Shown here piece after piece: positions 35,339 through 45,190 of a DNA stretch of 64,000 nt. The stretch is taken from assembly GCA_018114805.1 (NCBI GenBank), contig CP073042.1, positions 4,278,001 through 4,342,000 of the forward strand, read 5' to 3'. Made by a program: the position numbers and the translations under genes. The notes under the pieces are model-generated. The model was not told the origin of the DNA, did no database searches, and was given only the letters and a program-made list of their open reading frames with translations. This DNA is from Candidatus Streptomyces philanthi. GTDB taxonomy: Bacteria; Actinomycetota; Actinomycetes; Streptomycetales; Streptomycetaceae. Positions within the stretch are counted from its first letter, which is position 1, and every line of letters begins with the position of its first letter.

Positions 35339-35637
35339 GTCCGCCCTCTTGCGTGGCCACGGAGAGAACACTACCAGCTCATGAGGGGTGGCCATGAACG
35401 CCTTTCGTGCGCCCTCCGCAGGCCCCCGCGGTCGGTGGGGGAGGGGAGCGAGCCGGCGCTCCGAAGCGACGGGTCCAGGGGCCCCGCGGAGGGCGCGCCG
35501 GGGGAAGCGGAACGACGGGCCCGCGCTTGTAGCGCATTCGTCGCGTATCGTGGGGAGCCTCGCTGAAAGGTCCCCCCACGTGGCGGAAGTGGGCAAAACC
35601 CGGACGCAGTCGGAGTCGCACGCCTACGCTTCGAGTT

Positions 35638-36105
35638 GTGCCTGGCGTGTCCGGCCGGGTCCTTGTTGTCGATGATAACAAGGTCATCCGGCAGCTAATC
35701 AGGGTCAACCTTGAGCTAGAGGGGTTCGAGGTCGTGACCGCGGCTGATGGTGTCGAGTGCCTGGAAATCGTGCATCGCGTAAGGCCTGACGTGGTCACCC
35801 TCGACGTGGTGATGCCCCGTCTCAACGGGTTGCTGACCGCTGCTCGACTGCGGGATGACGTGCGTACTCGACACCTTCCCCTCGCCATCGTCAGCGCTTG
35901 CACGCAGTCGGATGTCGACAGCGGGCAGTCTGCCGGTGTTTATGCGTTCCTCGCGAAACCCTTCGAGCCCGCCGAGCTGGTGCGGCTCGTGAGACAACTC
36001 GTGCGACAGGCCGCCGGTCATGAGGTGGGGGAGGAAGGTGACGACGACGGCCCCGGATCTGGGCCGTCTGAAGGTGTTGAGCCCGTCGTTCGGCCCGGTG
36101 GTTGA
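35638..36105 (+). CDS. Stand-alone receiver-domain response regulator
   Basis: 155 residues from GTG 35638. One CheY-like receiver: acidic pair in LVVDDNKVIRQ, phosphoacceptor Asp in VVTLDVVMPRLNG, switch Ser in AIVSACTQ and Lys in FLAKPFEP. The C-terminal 35 residues are an acidic Gly-rich tail with no output domain. It therefore acts by protein contact or in a phosphorelay rather than by binding DNA itself. No histidine kinase is adjacent. It lies between tRNA-Arg and nrtL, an order also seen in other streptomycetes. Confidence 0.92.
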   Translation: MPGVSGRVLVVDDNKVIRQLIRVNLELEGFEVVTAADGVECLEIVHRVRPDVVTLDVVMPRLNGLLTAARLRDDVRTRHLPLAIVSACTQSDVDSGQSAGVYAFLAKPFEPAELVRLVRQLVRQAAGHEVGEEGDDDGPGSGPSEGVEPVVRPGG

Positions 36106-36302
36106 ACCGTTACTGCTCCAGCCGTCGGGTTGCGCGACCGTGGTGCTGTGCGGTGGCTGGCTGTGCCCGTGATCACTTGAACCTCTGACCACCTCACCTC
36201 GTAGTACCGCGCGCCGGAGAGGTCGTCCCCCGGCCCCGGGGGCGGGGGCGCGTCGGGAAACCCGTTCGCTAAGCCTCCCCCCTTCTCCCATACGCTTGCC
36301 CC

Positions 36303-37448
36303 GTGACCCCCGCGCAGCTCTCTCGCACCGTCGTCCACGTCGTGCGTTCCGCCGTCGAGGCTGGTGAGCTGACCGTGCCGGACGACGCCCTCGCGCCGCT
36401 GATCGCCGAGGCCGGGGGAGCCGACGGTGGCGCGCGGCGGGGGATCGTACGGGTGCCGCCCTGGCCCGGTTGTGGGGACTTCGCCTCGCATGTCGCCCTG
36501 CGGCTCGCCGCCGCCTCCGGGCAGGCGCCCCGGGACGTCGCGGAGGTGCTGCGGCGCCGGCTGGCCGAGCAGCCCGGGATCGAGCGGGTCGAGGTCGCCG
36601 GGCCCGGCTTCGTGAACATTACCGTGGCCGCCGGGGCGCACGCCGGGCTCGTACGCGAGGTGCTCGCGCAGGGCGCGGCGTACGGGCGGGGCGACGTGCT
36701 CGTGGGAACGAGGCTGCGGCTGCGGTACCAGGACGGGCCGCGGACCGCGCTGTTCGCCGAGGTCATCGCGCGGTTGGCCACCGCGTGTGGCGGCGAGGTC
36801 GATGCGCTGCCCAGCGCCGGAGGAGCCGTCTCCCTCGCCGTCACTCCCACCCCCACCACCAGCGGCGCCGAGACCACCACCGAGACCGTGGTTCTCTCCG
36901 TGCGCGAGCCGGGGAGCGCGCTGGACCAGCTCGTGGAGTCGCTGGGGTGGGGCGGTGCGCGGTGGGCGTTGCTGAGCGCTGCCGCGCATGACGTTCCGCG
37001 CTGCGATCCGGGCGAGGTGCTGGCGCAGCGGGAGAGCAACCCGTTGTTCCGCGTGCGGTACGCCCACGCTCGGGTCCGGGCGCTGCTGCGCAACGGCCGC
37101 GACCTCGGCATCGAGCCTGACGCCGACGGTTCCGTCACCGACGCCGCTACCGATACCGGCGACGACTCCGCCGCGCGCGCCCGCTGGGCCCTGCTCGCCC
37201 TGCTGGCCGACTACCCGCGGGTGGTCGAGGCCGCCGCGCGGCGGCATGCTCCGGATCGGTTGGCGCGGGAGCTGATGGCCGTCGCCGACGCCTTCTTCCG
37301 CTTCCACGACGACTGCGCCCCGCTGCCGCGCGGCGAGGAGAAACCCTCGGCCGCGCACCGCGCCCGGCTGGCCACCGCCGAAGCCGCCGGAACGGTGCTG
37401 GCAAACGGCCTGAACCTGCTCGGCATCTCCGCTCCCGCCCACCTCTGA
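36303..37448 (+). CDS. nrtL: ArgS-related anticodon-binding protein NrtL
   Basis: 381 residues from GTG 36303. The N-terminus resembles the arginyl-tRNA synthetase additional domain (SGQAPRDVAEVLRRRLAEQPGIERVEVAGPGFVN-type), and the C-terminal 130 residues form a DALR anticodon-binding domain (FRVRYAHARVRALLRN, LADYPRVVEAAARRHAPDRL, HDDCAPL near the end). The Rossmann catalytic core with HIGH and KMSKS is absent, so it cannot charge tRNA. The family is annotated as an ArgS-like anticodon-binding protein; its job is unknown. It lies 33 bp upstream of lysA and probably shares its transcript. Confidence 0.88.
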   Translation: MTPAQLSRTVVHVVRSAVEAGELTVPDDALAPLIAEAGGADGGARRGIVRVPPWPGCGDFASHVALRLAAASGQAPRDVAEVLRRRLAEQPGIERVEVAGPGFVNITVAAGAHAGLVREVLAQGAAYGRGDVLVGTRLRLRYQDGPRTALFAEVIARLATACGGEVDALPSAGGAVSLAVTPTPTTSGAETTTETVVLSVREPGSALDQLVESLGWGGARWALLSAAAHDVPRCDPGEVLAQRESNPLFRVRYAHARVRALLRNGRDLGIEPDADGSVTDAATDTGDDSAARARWALLALLADYPRVVEAAARRHAPDRLARELMAVADAFFRFHDDCAPLPRGEEKPSAAHRARLATAEAAGTVLANGLNLLGISAPAHL

Positions 37449-37481
37449 GCCGACTGAGTCGCTGTAGGAGACCTGAGAACC

Positions 37482-38873
37482 ATGAGTCGATCCGCTCACC
37501 CCGCCGGGCCCCGGCACGCCGACGTGCTGCCCGAGGGCCACTACTTCGCGCCGCCCGCCGACCTCAACGCCCTCGACCCCAAGGTGTGGGCCCGCACGGT
37601 GACCCGTACCGACACCGGCGCGGTCAGCGTGGGTGGGCTCGATGTGCGGGCGCTCGCCGAGGAGTTCGGCACGCCGGCGTACGTCCTGGACGAGAGTGAC
37701 TTCCGGGCCCGCTGCCGGGCCTGGCACCAGGCGTTCGGGGGCGAGGCCGACGTGTTCTACGCGGGCAAGGCGTTCCTCTCCCGAGCCGTCGTGCGGTGGC
37801 TGCACGAGGAGGGGCTCAACCTCGACGTGTGCTCGGCCGGCGAGCTGGCCACGGCGCTGGCCGCGGGGATGCCCGCCGAGCGCATCGCGCTGCACGGCAA
37901 CAACAAGTCCACCGAGGAGATCCGGCGGGCCGTGGAGGCGGGTGTCGGGCGGATCGTGCTGGACTCGTTCCAGGAGATCGTGCGCGTCGCGCACATCGCC
38001 GAGCGGCTCGGCAAGCGCCAGCGCGTGCAGATCCGGGTCACCGTCGGCGTCGAGGCGCACACCCACGAGTTCATCGCGACCGCGCACGAGGACCAGAAGT
38101 TCGGCATCGCGCTGGCCGGCGGTCAGGCGGCCGAGGCGGTGCGCCGGGCGCTCAAGCTGGACGGCCTCGAGCTGATCGGCATCCACTCGCACATCGGCTC
38201 ACAGATCTTCGACATGGCCGGCTTCGAGGTCTCCGCGCGCCGCGTCGTGCAACTGCTCGCCGACATCCGTGACGAGCACGGCGTCGAACTGTCCGAGATC
38301 GACTTCGGCGGCGGCCTGGGCATCGCGTACACCTCGGACGACGACCCGCGCGAGCCGCACGAGATCGCGGCCTCGCTGACCGGCATCGTCACGCGCGAGT
38401 GCCAGGCCGCGGGGCTCGCGGTGCCGCGGATCTCGGTCGAGCCGGGGCGGGCCATCGTGGGGCCGACGGCGTTCACGCTGTACGAGGTCGGCACGGTCAA
38501 GCCGCTGGAGGGCCTGCGTACGTACGTCAGCGTCGACGGCGGCATGTCGGACAACATCCGTACGGCGCTCTACGACGCCGAGTACTCGGTTTCGCTCGTC
38601 TCGCGCGCGTCCGACGCCGAGCCGATGCTGGTGCGGGTGGTCGGCAAGCACTGTGAGTCCGGCGACATCGTCGTACGCGACGCGTTCCTGCCGGCCGACA
38701 TCGCGCCCGGCGATCTGATCGCGGTGCCCGCCACCGGCGCCTACTGCCGCTCGATGGCCAGCAACTACAACCACGCGCTGCGGCCCCCGGTGGTCGCCGT
38801 GGACGACGGGGCGGCCAAGGTCATCGTGCGGCGGGAGACCGAGGAGGACCTGATGAGGCTCGACGTCGGGTGA
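37482..38873 (+). CDS. lysA: Diaminopimelate decarboxylase
   Basis: 463 residues, ATG 37482 after TAGGAGA. PLP-dependent fold-type III enzyme: the PLP Lys in VFYAGKAFL, substrate loop HSHIGSQIF, phosphate site in FGGGLGIAY, EPGRAIVGP and the active-site Cys in GKHCESGD near the C-terminus. It decarboxylates meso-diaminopimelate to lysine, the last step of lysine synthesis, in the cytosol. The N-terminal 35 residues are an extension usual in streptomycetes. It is followed by hom after 161 bp; the two belong to the aspartate-family amino acid cluster. Confidence 0.97.
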   Translation: MSRSAHPAGPRHADVLPEGHYFAPPADLNALDPKVWARTVTRTDTGAVSVGGLDVRALAEEFGTPAYVLDESDFRARCRAWHQAFGGEADVFYAGKAFLSRAVVRWLHEEGLNLDVCSAGELATALAAGMPAERIALHGNNKSTEEIRRAVEAGVGRIVLDSFQEIVRVAHIAERLGKRQRVQIRVTVGVEAHTHEFIATAHEDQKFGIALAGGQAAEAVRRALKLDGLELIGIHSHIGSQIFDMAGFEVSARRVVQLLADIRDEHGVELSEIDFGGGLGIAYTSDDDPREPHEIAASLTGIVTRECQAAGLAVPRISVEPGRAIVGPTAFTLYEVGTVKPLEGLRTYVSVDGGMSDNIRTALYDAEYSVSLVSRASDAEPMLVRVVGKHCESGDIVVRDAFLPADIAPGDLIAVPATGAYCRSMASNYNHALRPPVVAVDDGAAKVIVRRETEEDLMRLDVG

Positions 38874-39034
38874 CAATTGAGGGGCGGCAGCGGGCCAGCC
38901 CCGCGCGCGGAAGCGCGGTATGCCGACAGACGAAATAGACATCTCGGATACTGGACGGGTGGAGGGAACTCCCGTCCGGTGAGTGAGACTGGGTGCCGAC
39001 GTATGTGCGGTAAAAGAAGAGGAAACGAGGTCGG

Positions 39035-40327
39035 ATGATGTGTACGCGTCCGTTGAAGGTGGCGCTGCTGGGCTGCGGTGTGGTCGGCTCAGAGGTGGCG
39101 CGCATCATGACGACGCACGCGGACGACCTTATGGCGCGCATCGGGGCCCCGGTAGAGCTGGCCGGCATCGCGGTGCGCCGCCCGGGCCGGGTGCGCGCCG
39201 GCGTGCCCGCCGAGCTGATCACCACCGACGCTACGGCGCTGGTCAAACGCGGTGACATCGACGTGGTCATCGAGGTCATCGGTGGCATCGAGCCGGCCCG
39301 CACCCTCATCACCACCGCCTTCGAGTACGGCGTCAGCGTCGTGTCGGCCAACAAGGCGCTGCTCGCCGAGGACGGCGCCGCGCTGCACGCCGCGGCCGAG
39401 GAGCGGGGCGCCGACCTCTACTACGAGGCGGCCGTCGCCGGCGCCATCCCGCTGGTGCGCCCGCTGCGCGAGTCACTGGCCGGGGACACCGTGAACCGGG
39501 TGCTCGGCATCGTCAACGGCACCACCAACTTCATCCTCGACAAGATGGACACCAGCGGCGCCGGGTACTCCGAGGCGCTGGACGAGGCCACCGCGCTCGG
39601 CTACGCGGAGGCCGACCCGACGGCCGACGTCGAGGGTTTCGACGCCGCCGCCAAGGCCGCGATCCTGGCCGGGATCGCCTTCCACACCCGGGTACGGCTG
39701 GACGACGTGCACCGCGAGGGCCTCACCGAGGTGACGGCCGCGGACATCGCGTCCGCGAAGCGCATGGGCTACACCGTGAAGCTGCTCGCGATCTGCGAGC
39801 GGGCCGGCGACGGCCGTTCGGTCACCGCGCGGGTGCACCCGGCGATGATCCCGCTCAGCCACCCGCTGGCCTCGGTCCGCGAGGCGTACAACGCGGTCTT
39901 CGTGGAGGCCGAGGCCGCGGGACAGTTGATGTTCTACGGGCCCGGGGCCGGCGGCGCGCCCACCGCGTCGGCGGTCCTCGGCGACCTGGTCGCCGCTTGT
40001 CGCAACCGACTGGCCGACACCACGGGCCCCGGCGAGTCCGCGTACACGCGGCTTCCCGTCAGCCCCATGGGCGAGGTGGTCACGCGCTACCACATCAGTC
40101 TCGACGTCGCCGACAAGCCGGGTGTCCTCGCTCAGGTCGCCCAGGTCTTCGCCGAGCACGGCGTCTCCATCGACACCGTCCGCCAGCAGGGCAAGGACGG
40201 TGAGGCGTCACTGGTCGTGGTGACGCACCGGGCGCCGGAGGCGGCGCTTTCGGCCACCGTGGAGACGCTTCGGCAGCTCGACACGGTATGCGGCGTCGCG
40301 AGCATCATGCGGGTTCAAGGGGAGTAA
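39035..40327 (+). CDS. hom: Homoserine dehydrogenase
   Basis: 430 residues from ATG 39035 (a second ATG follows at once). Rossmann NAD(P) site VALLGCGVVGSEVAR, central domain with SANKALLAEDG, the catalytic stretch YYEAAVAGAIPLVRPL and VNGTTNFIL, and a C-terminal ACT domain (residues about 350-430) with YHISLDVADKPGVLAQVAQ, which binds threonine for feedback control in the family. It reduces aspartate semialdehyde to homoserine, the branch point to threonine and methionine. thrC starts nine bases after its stop, so they are cotranscribed. Confidence 0.97.
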   Translation: MMCTRPLKVALLGCGVVGSEVARIMTTHADDLMARIGAPVELAGIAVRRPGRVRAGVPAELITTDATALVKRGDIDVVIEVIGGIEPARTLITTAFEYGVSVVSANKALLAEDGAALHAAAEERGADLYYEAAVAGAIPLVRPLRESLAGDTVNRVLGIVNGTTNFILDKMDTSGAGYSEALDEATALGYAEADPTADVEGFDAAAKAAILAGIAFHTRVRLDDVHREGLTEVTAADIASAKRMGYTVKLLAICERAGDGRSVTARVHPAMIPLSHPLASVREAYNAVFVEAEAAGQLMFYGPGAGGAPTASAVLGDLVAACRNRLADTTGPGESAYTRLPVSPMGEVVTRYHISLDVADKPGVLAQVAQVFAEHGVSIDTVRQQGKDGEASLVVVTHRAPEAALSATVETLRQLDTVCGVASIMRVQGE

Positions 40328-40335
40328 CGAAAGCA

Positions 40336-41442
40336 ATGTCCGCAAACATCAGCGCTCGGCAGGGCACCACTCATCAGTGGCGCGGGGTCATCGAGGAGTA
40401 CCGGGACCGGCTCCCTGTCGGCGAGCACACCCCGGTGGTGACACTGCGCGAGGGCGGCACGCCCCTGGTCCCCGCGCAGGTGCTCTCCGAGCGCACCGGG
40501 TGTGAGGTTCATCTCAAGGTCGAGGGCGCGAACCCGACCGGGTCCTTCAAGGACCGCGGCATGACGATGGCCATCACCCAGGCCAAGGAGGTCGGCGCCA
40601 AGGCCGTCATCTGCGCCTCCACGGGCAACACCTCCGCCTCGGCCGCGGCGTACGCGGTGCGCGCCGGCATGGTGTGCGCGGTCCTGGTGCCGCAGGGCAA
40701 GATCGCGCTCGGCAAGATGGGCCAGGCCCTGGTGCACGGCTCGCGTATCCTGCAGGTGGACGGCAACTTCGACGACTGCCTCACGCTGGCGCGCGAACTG
40801 TCCGAGAAGTACCCCGTCGCCCTGGTGAATTCGGTCAATCCGGCGCGCATCGAGGGCCAGAAGACCGCCGCGTTCGAGGTCGTCGACGCGCTCGGGGACG
40901 CCCCCGACATCCACGTGCTGCCGGTCGGCAACGCGGGCAACGTCACCGCGTACTGGAAGGGCTACCAGGAGTACGCCGCCCCGTCCCCGCAGGGTCACGC
41001 GGCCGTCTCCTCCCGTACGCCGCGCATGTGGGGCTTCCAGGCGTCCGGCTCGGCGCCGATCGTGCGTGGGGAGCCGGTCAAGGACCCGCACACCATCGCC
41101 ACCGCGATCCGCATCGGCAACCCGGCCTCCTGGGAGCAGGCCGAGCGCGCCCGCGACCAGTCCGGCGGGTTCATCGACGAGGTGACCGACCGTCACATCC
41201 TGGCCGCCTACCGGCTGCTGGCCGCGCAGGAGGGCGTCTTCGTGGAGCCCGCGTCGGCCGCCAGCGTGGCCGGGCTGCTCAAGGCTGCCGAACAGGGCAA
41301 GGTCGACCCGGGGCAGCGCATTGTCTGCACGGTCACCGGCAACGGCCTCAAGGACCCGGACTGGGCGGTGGCGGGCGCGCCGCAGCCGGTCACCGTGGCG
41401 GTGGACGCGGACGCCGCGGCCGGCAGCCTCGGGCTGGCCTGA
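40336..41442 (+). CDS. thrC: Threonine synthase
   Basis: 368 residues from ATG 40336, eight bases past the hom stop with GGGGAGTAACGAAAGC before it; an upstream in-frame start overlaps hom and is unlikely. PLP fold-type II: the PLP Lys in NPTGSFKDRGM, phosphate loop in VGNAGNVTAYW, and CASTGNTSASAAAYA. It converts phosphohomoserine to threonine with loss of phosphate. It acts directly after ThrB, whose gene lies 369 bp downstream, and hom supplies the pathway. Length is that of the short bacterial form. Confidence 0.97.
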   Translation: MSANISARQGTTHQWRGVIEEYRDRLPVGEHTPVVTLREGGTPLVPAQVLSERTGCEVHLKVEGANPTGSFKDRGMTMAITQAKEVGAKAVICASTGNTSASAAAYAVRAGMVCAVLVPQGKIALGKMGQALVHGSRILQVDGNFDDCLTLARELSEKYPVALVNSVNPARIEGQKTAAFEVVDALGDAPDIHVLPVGNAGNVTAYWKGYQEYAAPSPQGHAAVSSRTPRMWGFQASGSAPIVRGEPVKDPHTIATAIRIGNPASWEQAERARDQSGGFIDEVTDRHILAAYRLLAAQEGVFVEPASAASVAGLLKAAEQGKVDPGQRIVCTVTGNGLKDPDWAVAGAPQPVTVAVDADAAAGSLGLA

Positions 41443-41810
41443 CCCCCGGTCCGTACCTGGCGTAACCTTGGGTAAGTGGTGTCCGCGAGCTGGGTGACGG
41501 TCTCGCGGAATACCCGTTAATTCCCTAGGTTTTATCCCGCTGGGCACTGATAAAGCGAGGATAACGGAGCACGGGACGGCTCACGACACGCATCGTGCGC
41601 CTCCCGTGCGCCCTATGTCGCCACAGAACCTTCCTTCGATAAGCTGTACTGAATCCGCCCCGCCGCTGAGCAATCGGCTCGGTGCGGCATTGCCGAAACG
41701 GCCCTCGCGGTGTTCCGTACTTCTTCGATAAACCGCAGCCCCGCACACACCGCAGCCGGCACACACTCGTCGTCACACATCCGCAGTCACACAAGGAGAG
41801 TCATCGAGCG
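41443..41810. other. Intergenic region before thrB
   Basis: 368 bp, more A/T than its neighbours. It holds two similar elements TTCCTTCGATAA and ACTTCTTCGATAA and an imperfect hairpin around 41570-41612. A separate thrB promoter is likely here, but I cannot assign exact -10 and -35 boxes. Confidence 0.4.
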
Positions 41811-42725
41811 ATGGCCGGTCCAGCGTTCCGTGCCGCCGCCGCCCGGGTGCGCACCCCTGCCACCAGCGCCAATCTCGGCCCTGGCTTCGACGCCCTCGGC
41901 CTGGCCCTGGGTCTGTACGACGACGTGGTCGTCCGGGTCGCCGACGCCGGGCTGCACATCGACATCGCGGGGGAGGGCGCGGAGACCGTGCCGCGCGATG
42001 AGAACCACCTGCTCGTACGCTCCCTGCGGGCCGCGTTCGACCTGCTCGGCGGCCAGCCCCGGGGCCTGGAGCTGGTGTGTGCCAACCGCATCCCGCACGG
42101 CCGCGGGCTCGGCTCGTCCGCCGCGGCGATCTGCGCGGGCATCGTGGCCGCGCGCGCGGTGACCATAGGCGGCGCCGAGCGACTCGGCGACGAGGCCCTC
42201 CTTGAGCTGGCGACCGAGCTCGAAGGTCACCCGGACAACGTCGCGGCCTGCCTGTACGGCGGTTTCACGCTGTCGTGGATGGACGGCGGCGTAGCGCGGG
42301 CCATCCGCATGACGCCGGCGGATTCCATCGTTCCGGTGGTCTTCGTACCCGCTCGCGCCGTATCGACGGAAACCGCCCGCGGACTGCTGCCGCGCACCGT
42401 CCCGCACGTGGACGCCGCGGCCAACGCGGGGCGCGCCGCGCTGCTGGTCGAGGCGCTGACCAGGCGTCCCGAGCTGCTGCTGACCGCGACCGAGGACCGG
42501 CTGCACCAGGAGTACCGCGCGCCGGCCATGCTGGAGAGCGTGGCCCTGGTTAACCGGTTGCGCGCCGACGGCGTCCCCGCGGTCATCTCCGGCGCGGGCC
42601 CCACGGTGCTCGCGCTGGCCGAGAGCGGCGCGGCGGACAAGGTCGCGCGACTGGCGGGCGAGGGATGGGCGGCCAACCGACTGGCCCTCGACGCGGGGGG
42701 CACGAGCGTCCTGCCGCTCGCCTGA
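41811..42725 (+). CDS. thrB: Homoserine kinase
   Basis: 304 residues from ATG 41811 after AAGGAGAG. GHMP kinase family: N-terminal PATSANLGPGFDALGLAL, the ATP motif IPHGRGLGSSAAAICAG, LEGHPDNVAACLYGG and the C-terminal motif ISGAGPTVLAL. It phosphorylates homoserine for threonine synthase. An in-frame opening upstream at 41682 adds a stretch unlike the family and is rejected. The rho leader begins after its stop. Confidence 0.97.
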   Translation: MAGPAFRAAAARVRTPATSANLGPGFDALGLALGLYDDVVVRVADAGLHIDIAGEGAETVPRDENHLLVRSLRAAFDLLGGQPRGLELVCANRIPHGRGLGSSAAAICAGIVAARAVTIGGAERLGDEALLELATELEGHPDNVAACLYGGFTLSWMDGGVARAIRMTPADSIVPVVFVPARAVSTETARGLLPRTVPHVDAAANAGRAALLVEALTRRPELLLTATEDRLHQEYRAPAMLESVALVNRLRADGVPAVISGAGPTVLALAESGAADKVARLAGEGWAANRLALDAGGTSVLPLA

Positions 42726-43132
42726 CACACGGGGGCCGGGGGCCACCCCGGGCCTGGCTGAAATGCGATTGCCGGACTTGGAGAGGGGGAATGTTTGTTG
42801 GAGCCGGTAGTGTTAAGCTCAAGTGTGCACCTGCAGCCTTTTGGACTGTTGCAAAGGCGAAGTGCTCACCGTCCCCATTCGGGACCACCCTTCTTCCGGG
42901 AGCCTCCCCAACTGCCTGAGCAGCCTGCCTGAGCAGTTTTGAGCACGCTCCGGAATCGGCGTGGCGGATCTGAGTGATACGTCTCTACCGTGCGCCGGAC
43001 CCAGCACCGATTTTTCCGCCGTCCTGGCGGACCACCGCCCCGGCCCAGTCCACGTGGTATGGACCACAGCCGGACAGCACAACCGGTCGCCGAGCCAGAC
43101 AGGCCGACGCCCGCTCCAGGGAAGGACCCTTC
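42726..43132 (+). promoter_or_regulatory. rho promoter and long leader
   Basis: 407 bp between thrB and rho. TTGTTG near 42795 and TAAGCT near 42817 could be promoter boxes. The stretch AAGTGCTCA near 42860 can pair with TGAGCACGCT near 42941, enclosing two copies of GCCTGAGCAG, so a structured leader is likely. rho genes are often autoregulated through their leaders; whether this one is remains inference. Confidence 0.4.
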
Positions 43133-45190
43133 GTGAGCGACACCACCGATCTGATGGGCGTGAACGCCTCCGGCAACACCGACAACTCCGTCGGCAATGC
43201 CGCCGCGCCCGCCACGGACGCTCCCGCCGCGCCTGCCACCGGTGCCACTGCTAGTGCCCCCAGGCGGCGCCGTTCCGGTACCGGCCTTGACGCCATGGTC
43301 CTGGCGGAGCTCCAGCAGCTCGCCTCCAGCCTCGGCATCAAGGGCACCGCCCGGATGCGGAAGAGCCAGTTGATCGAGGTCATCAAGGAGAAGCAGGCCA
43401 GTTCCGGTGCCGCCAAGAGCACCGAGACCGCGCCTGCCGCTGAGGCGCCGGCTAAGCCGAAGCGCCGTGCGACCTCCAAGGCCCGTACGGGCGAGGGAGC
43501 CGACAAGCAGCCCGAGAAGGCGGTCGAGCAGGCCCCCGCTCAGCAGCAGATCGACATCCCCGGCCAGCCGGTCAGCGACGAGGCCCTGGTCAACGAGCGC
43601 CGCCGGCGCCGCGCCACCTCCCAGGCGGGCAGCCCGGACAGCGCCGAGCAGACCTCCGACGCGCAGACCGACGGCCAGGCCCAGGGCAAGTCCGACACCA
43701 AGCAGGACACCCGCTCCGACGCCAAGAACGAGGCCGGCCACGCCGACGGCAAGCCCGCCAAGGGTGAGCGCGGTGACCGTGGCGAGCGCGGCCAGAAGGG
43801 CGACCGCCGGGAGCGCGGCAACCAGCGCGACCGCGGCGAGCGCGAGGGCCGGCGTGGCAAGAACGACGACGGCGGCCAGGGCGGTGGCGGCCGGCAGCAG
43901 CGCGAGGGCCGCGGCCAGAGCCAGCGGGCCGACGAGGACGGCGAAGACTTCGAGGGCGGCCGGCGCGGTCGGCGCGGGCGCTACCGCGACCGGCGCGGGC
44001 GCCGCGGCCGCGAGGACTTCGGCAACGAGCCGCAGGTCGCCGAGGACGACGTGCTGATCCCCGTCGCGGGCATCCTGGACATCCTCGACAACTACGCGTT
44101 CATCCGCACCTCCGGCTACCTGCCGGGGCCGAACGACGTGTACGTCTCGCTGGCCCAGGTCCGCAAGAACGGCCTGCGCAAGGGCGACCACGTCACCGGC
44201 GCCGTGCGCCAGCCCCGCGAGGGCGAGCGGCGCGAGAAGTTCAACGCGCTGCTACGACTCGACTCGGTCAACGGCATGGCGCCCGAGACCGGCCGCGGCC
44301 GTCCCGAGTTCGGCAAGCTCACGCCGCTGTACCCGCAGGACCGGCTACGCCTCGAGACCGAGTCCGGCGCGCTGACCACCCGGATCATCGACCTGGTGAC
44401 GCCGATCGGCAAGGGCCAGCGTGGCCTGATCGTGGCCCCGCCGAAGACCGGCAAGACCATGATCATGCAGGCGATCGCCAACGCGATCACGCACAACAGC
44501 CCCGAGTGCCACCTCATGGTCGTCCTCGTGGACGAGCGGCCCGAAGAGGTCACCGACATGCAGCGGTCGGTCAAGGGCGAGGTCATCTCCTCGACCTTCG
44601 ACCGCCCGGCCGAGGACCACACCACCGTCGCAGAGCTGGCCATCGAGCGGGCGAAGCGGCTGGTGGAGCTGGGGCACGACGTCGTGGTGCTGCTCGACTC
44701 CATCACGCGTCTGGGCCGTGCGTACAACCTCGCGGCGCCGGCCTCCGGGCGCATCCTGTCCGGTGGTGTGGACTCCACCGCGCTCTACCCGCCGAAGAAG
44801 TTCTTCGGCGCCGCGCGGAACATCGAGGACGGCGGCTCGCTGACCATCCTGGCCACCGCGCTGGTCGACACCGGCTCGCGCATGGACGAGGTGATCTTCG
44901 AGGAGTTCAAGGGCACCGGCAACATGGAGCTCAAGCTCGACCGCAAGCTCTCCGACAAGCGGATCTTCCCGGCGGTGGACGTGGACGCGTCCTCCACGCG
45001 TAAGGAGGAGATCCTGCTCGGCAGCGAGGAGCTGGCGATCGTCTGGAAGCTGCGCCGGGTGCTGCACGCGCTGGACTCGCAGCAGGCCATCGAGCTGCTG
45101 TTGGACAAGATGAAGCAGACCAAGTCCAACGCCGAGTTCCTCATGCAGATCGCCAAGACCACGCCCGCACCGGCCAACGGCAACGACTGA
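43133..45190 (+). CDS. rho: Transcription termination factor Rho
   Basis: 685 residues from GTG 43133, with GAAGGA eight to ten bases upstream. Order: Rho_N SAP-like domain (LQQLASSLGIKGTARMRKSQ), then about 200 residues rich in Arg, Gly, Asp and Lys, the long insert characteristic of actinobacterial Rho, then the RNA-binding cold-shock-like domain (DDVLIPVAGILDILDNYAFI) and the hexameric ATPase with Walker A APPKTGKT, Walker B VVVLLDSITRLGRAYN and the Q/R loops in YPPKKFFGAARNIEDGG. It binds nascent RNA and unwinds RNA-DNA at terminators. A 17-bp-stem hairpin follows the stop. Confidence 0.98.
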   Translation: MSDTTDLMGVNASGNTDNSVGNAAAPATDAPAAPATGATASAPRRRRSGTGLDAMVLAELQQLASSLGIKGTARMRKSQLIEVIKEKQASSGAAKSTETAPAAEAPAKPKRRATSKARTGEGADKQPEKAVEQAPAQQQIDIPGQPVSDEALVNERRRRRATSQAGSPDSAEQTSDAQTDGQAQGKSDTKQDTRSDAKNEAGHADGKPAKGERGDRGERGQKGDRRERGNQRDRGEREGRRGKNDDGGQGGGGRQQREGRGQSQRADEDGEDFEGGRRGRRGRYRDRRGRRGREDFGNEPQVAEDDVLIPVAGILDILDNYAFIRTSGYLPGPNDVYVSLAQVRKNGLRKGDHVTGAVRQPREGERREKFNALLRLDSVNGMAPETGRGRPEFGKLTPLYPQDRLRLETESGALTTRIIDLVTPIGKGQRGLIVAPPKTGKTMIMQAIANAITHNSPECHLMVVLVDERPEEVTDMQRSVKGEVISSTFDRPAEDHTTVAELAIERAKRLVELGHDVVVLLDSITRLGRAYNLAAPASGRILSGGVDSTALYPPKKFFGAARNIEDGGSLTILATALVDTGSRMDEVIFEEFKGTGNMELKLDRKLSDKRIFPAVDVDASSTRKEEILLGSEELAIVWKLRRVLHALDSQQAIELLLDKMKQTKSNAEFLMQIAKTTPAPANGND

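Noticed and set aside
36303..37448. Arginyl-tRNA synthetase
   Set aside because: The catalytic core with HIGH and KMSKS is missing and the length is well below that of ArgS; only end domains are present.
42974..43132. Upstream extension of Rho by 53 residues
   Set aside because: No family similarity, while GTG 43133 gives the usual MSDTTDLMG-type start with a good ribosome-binding site.
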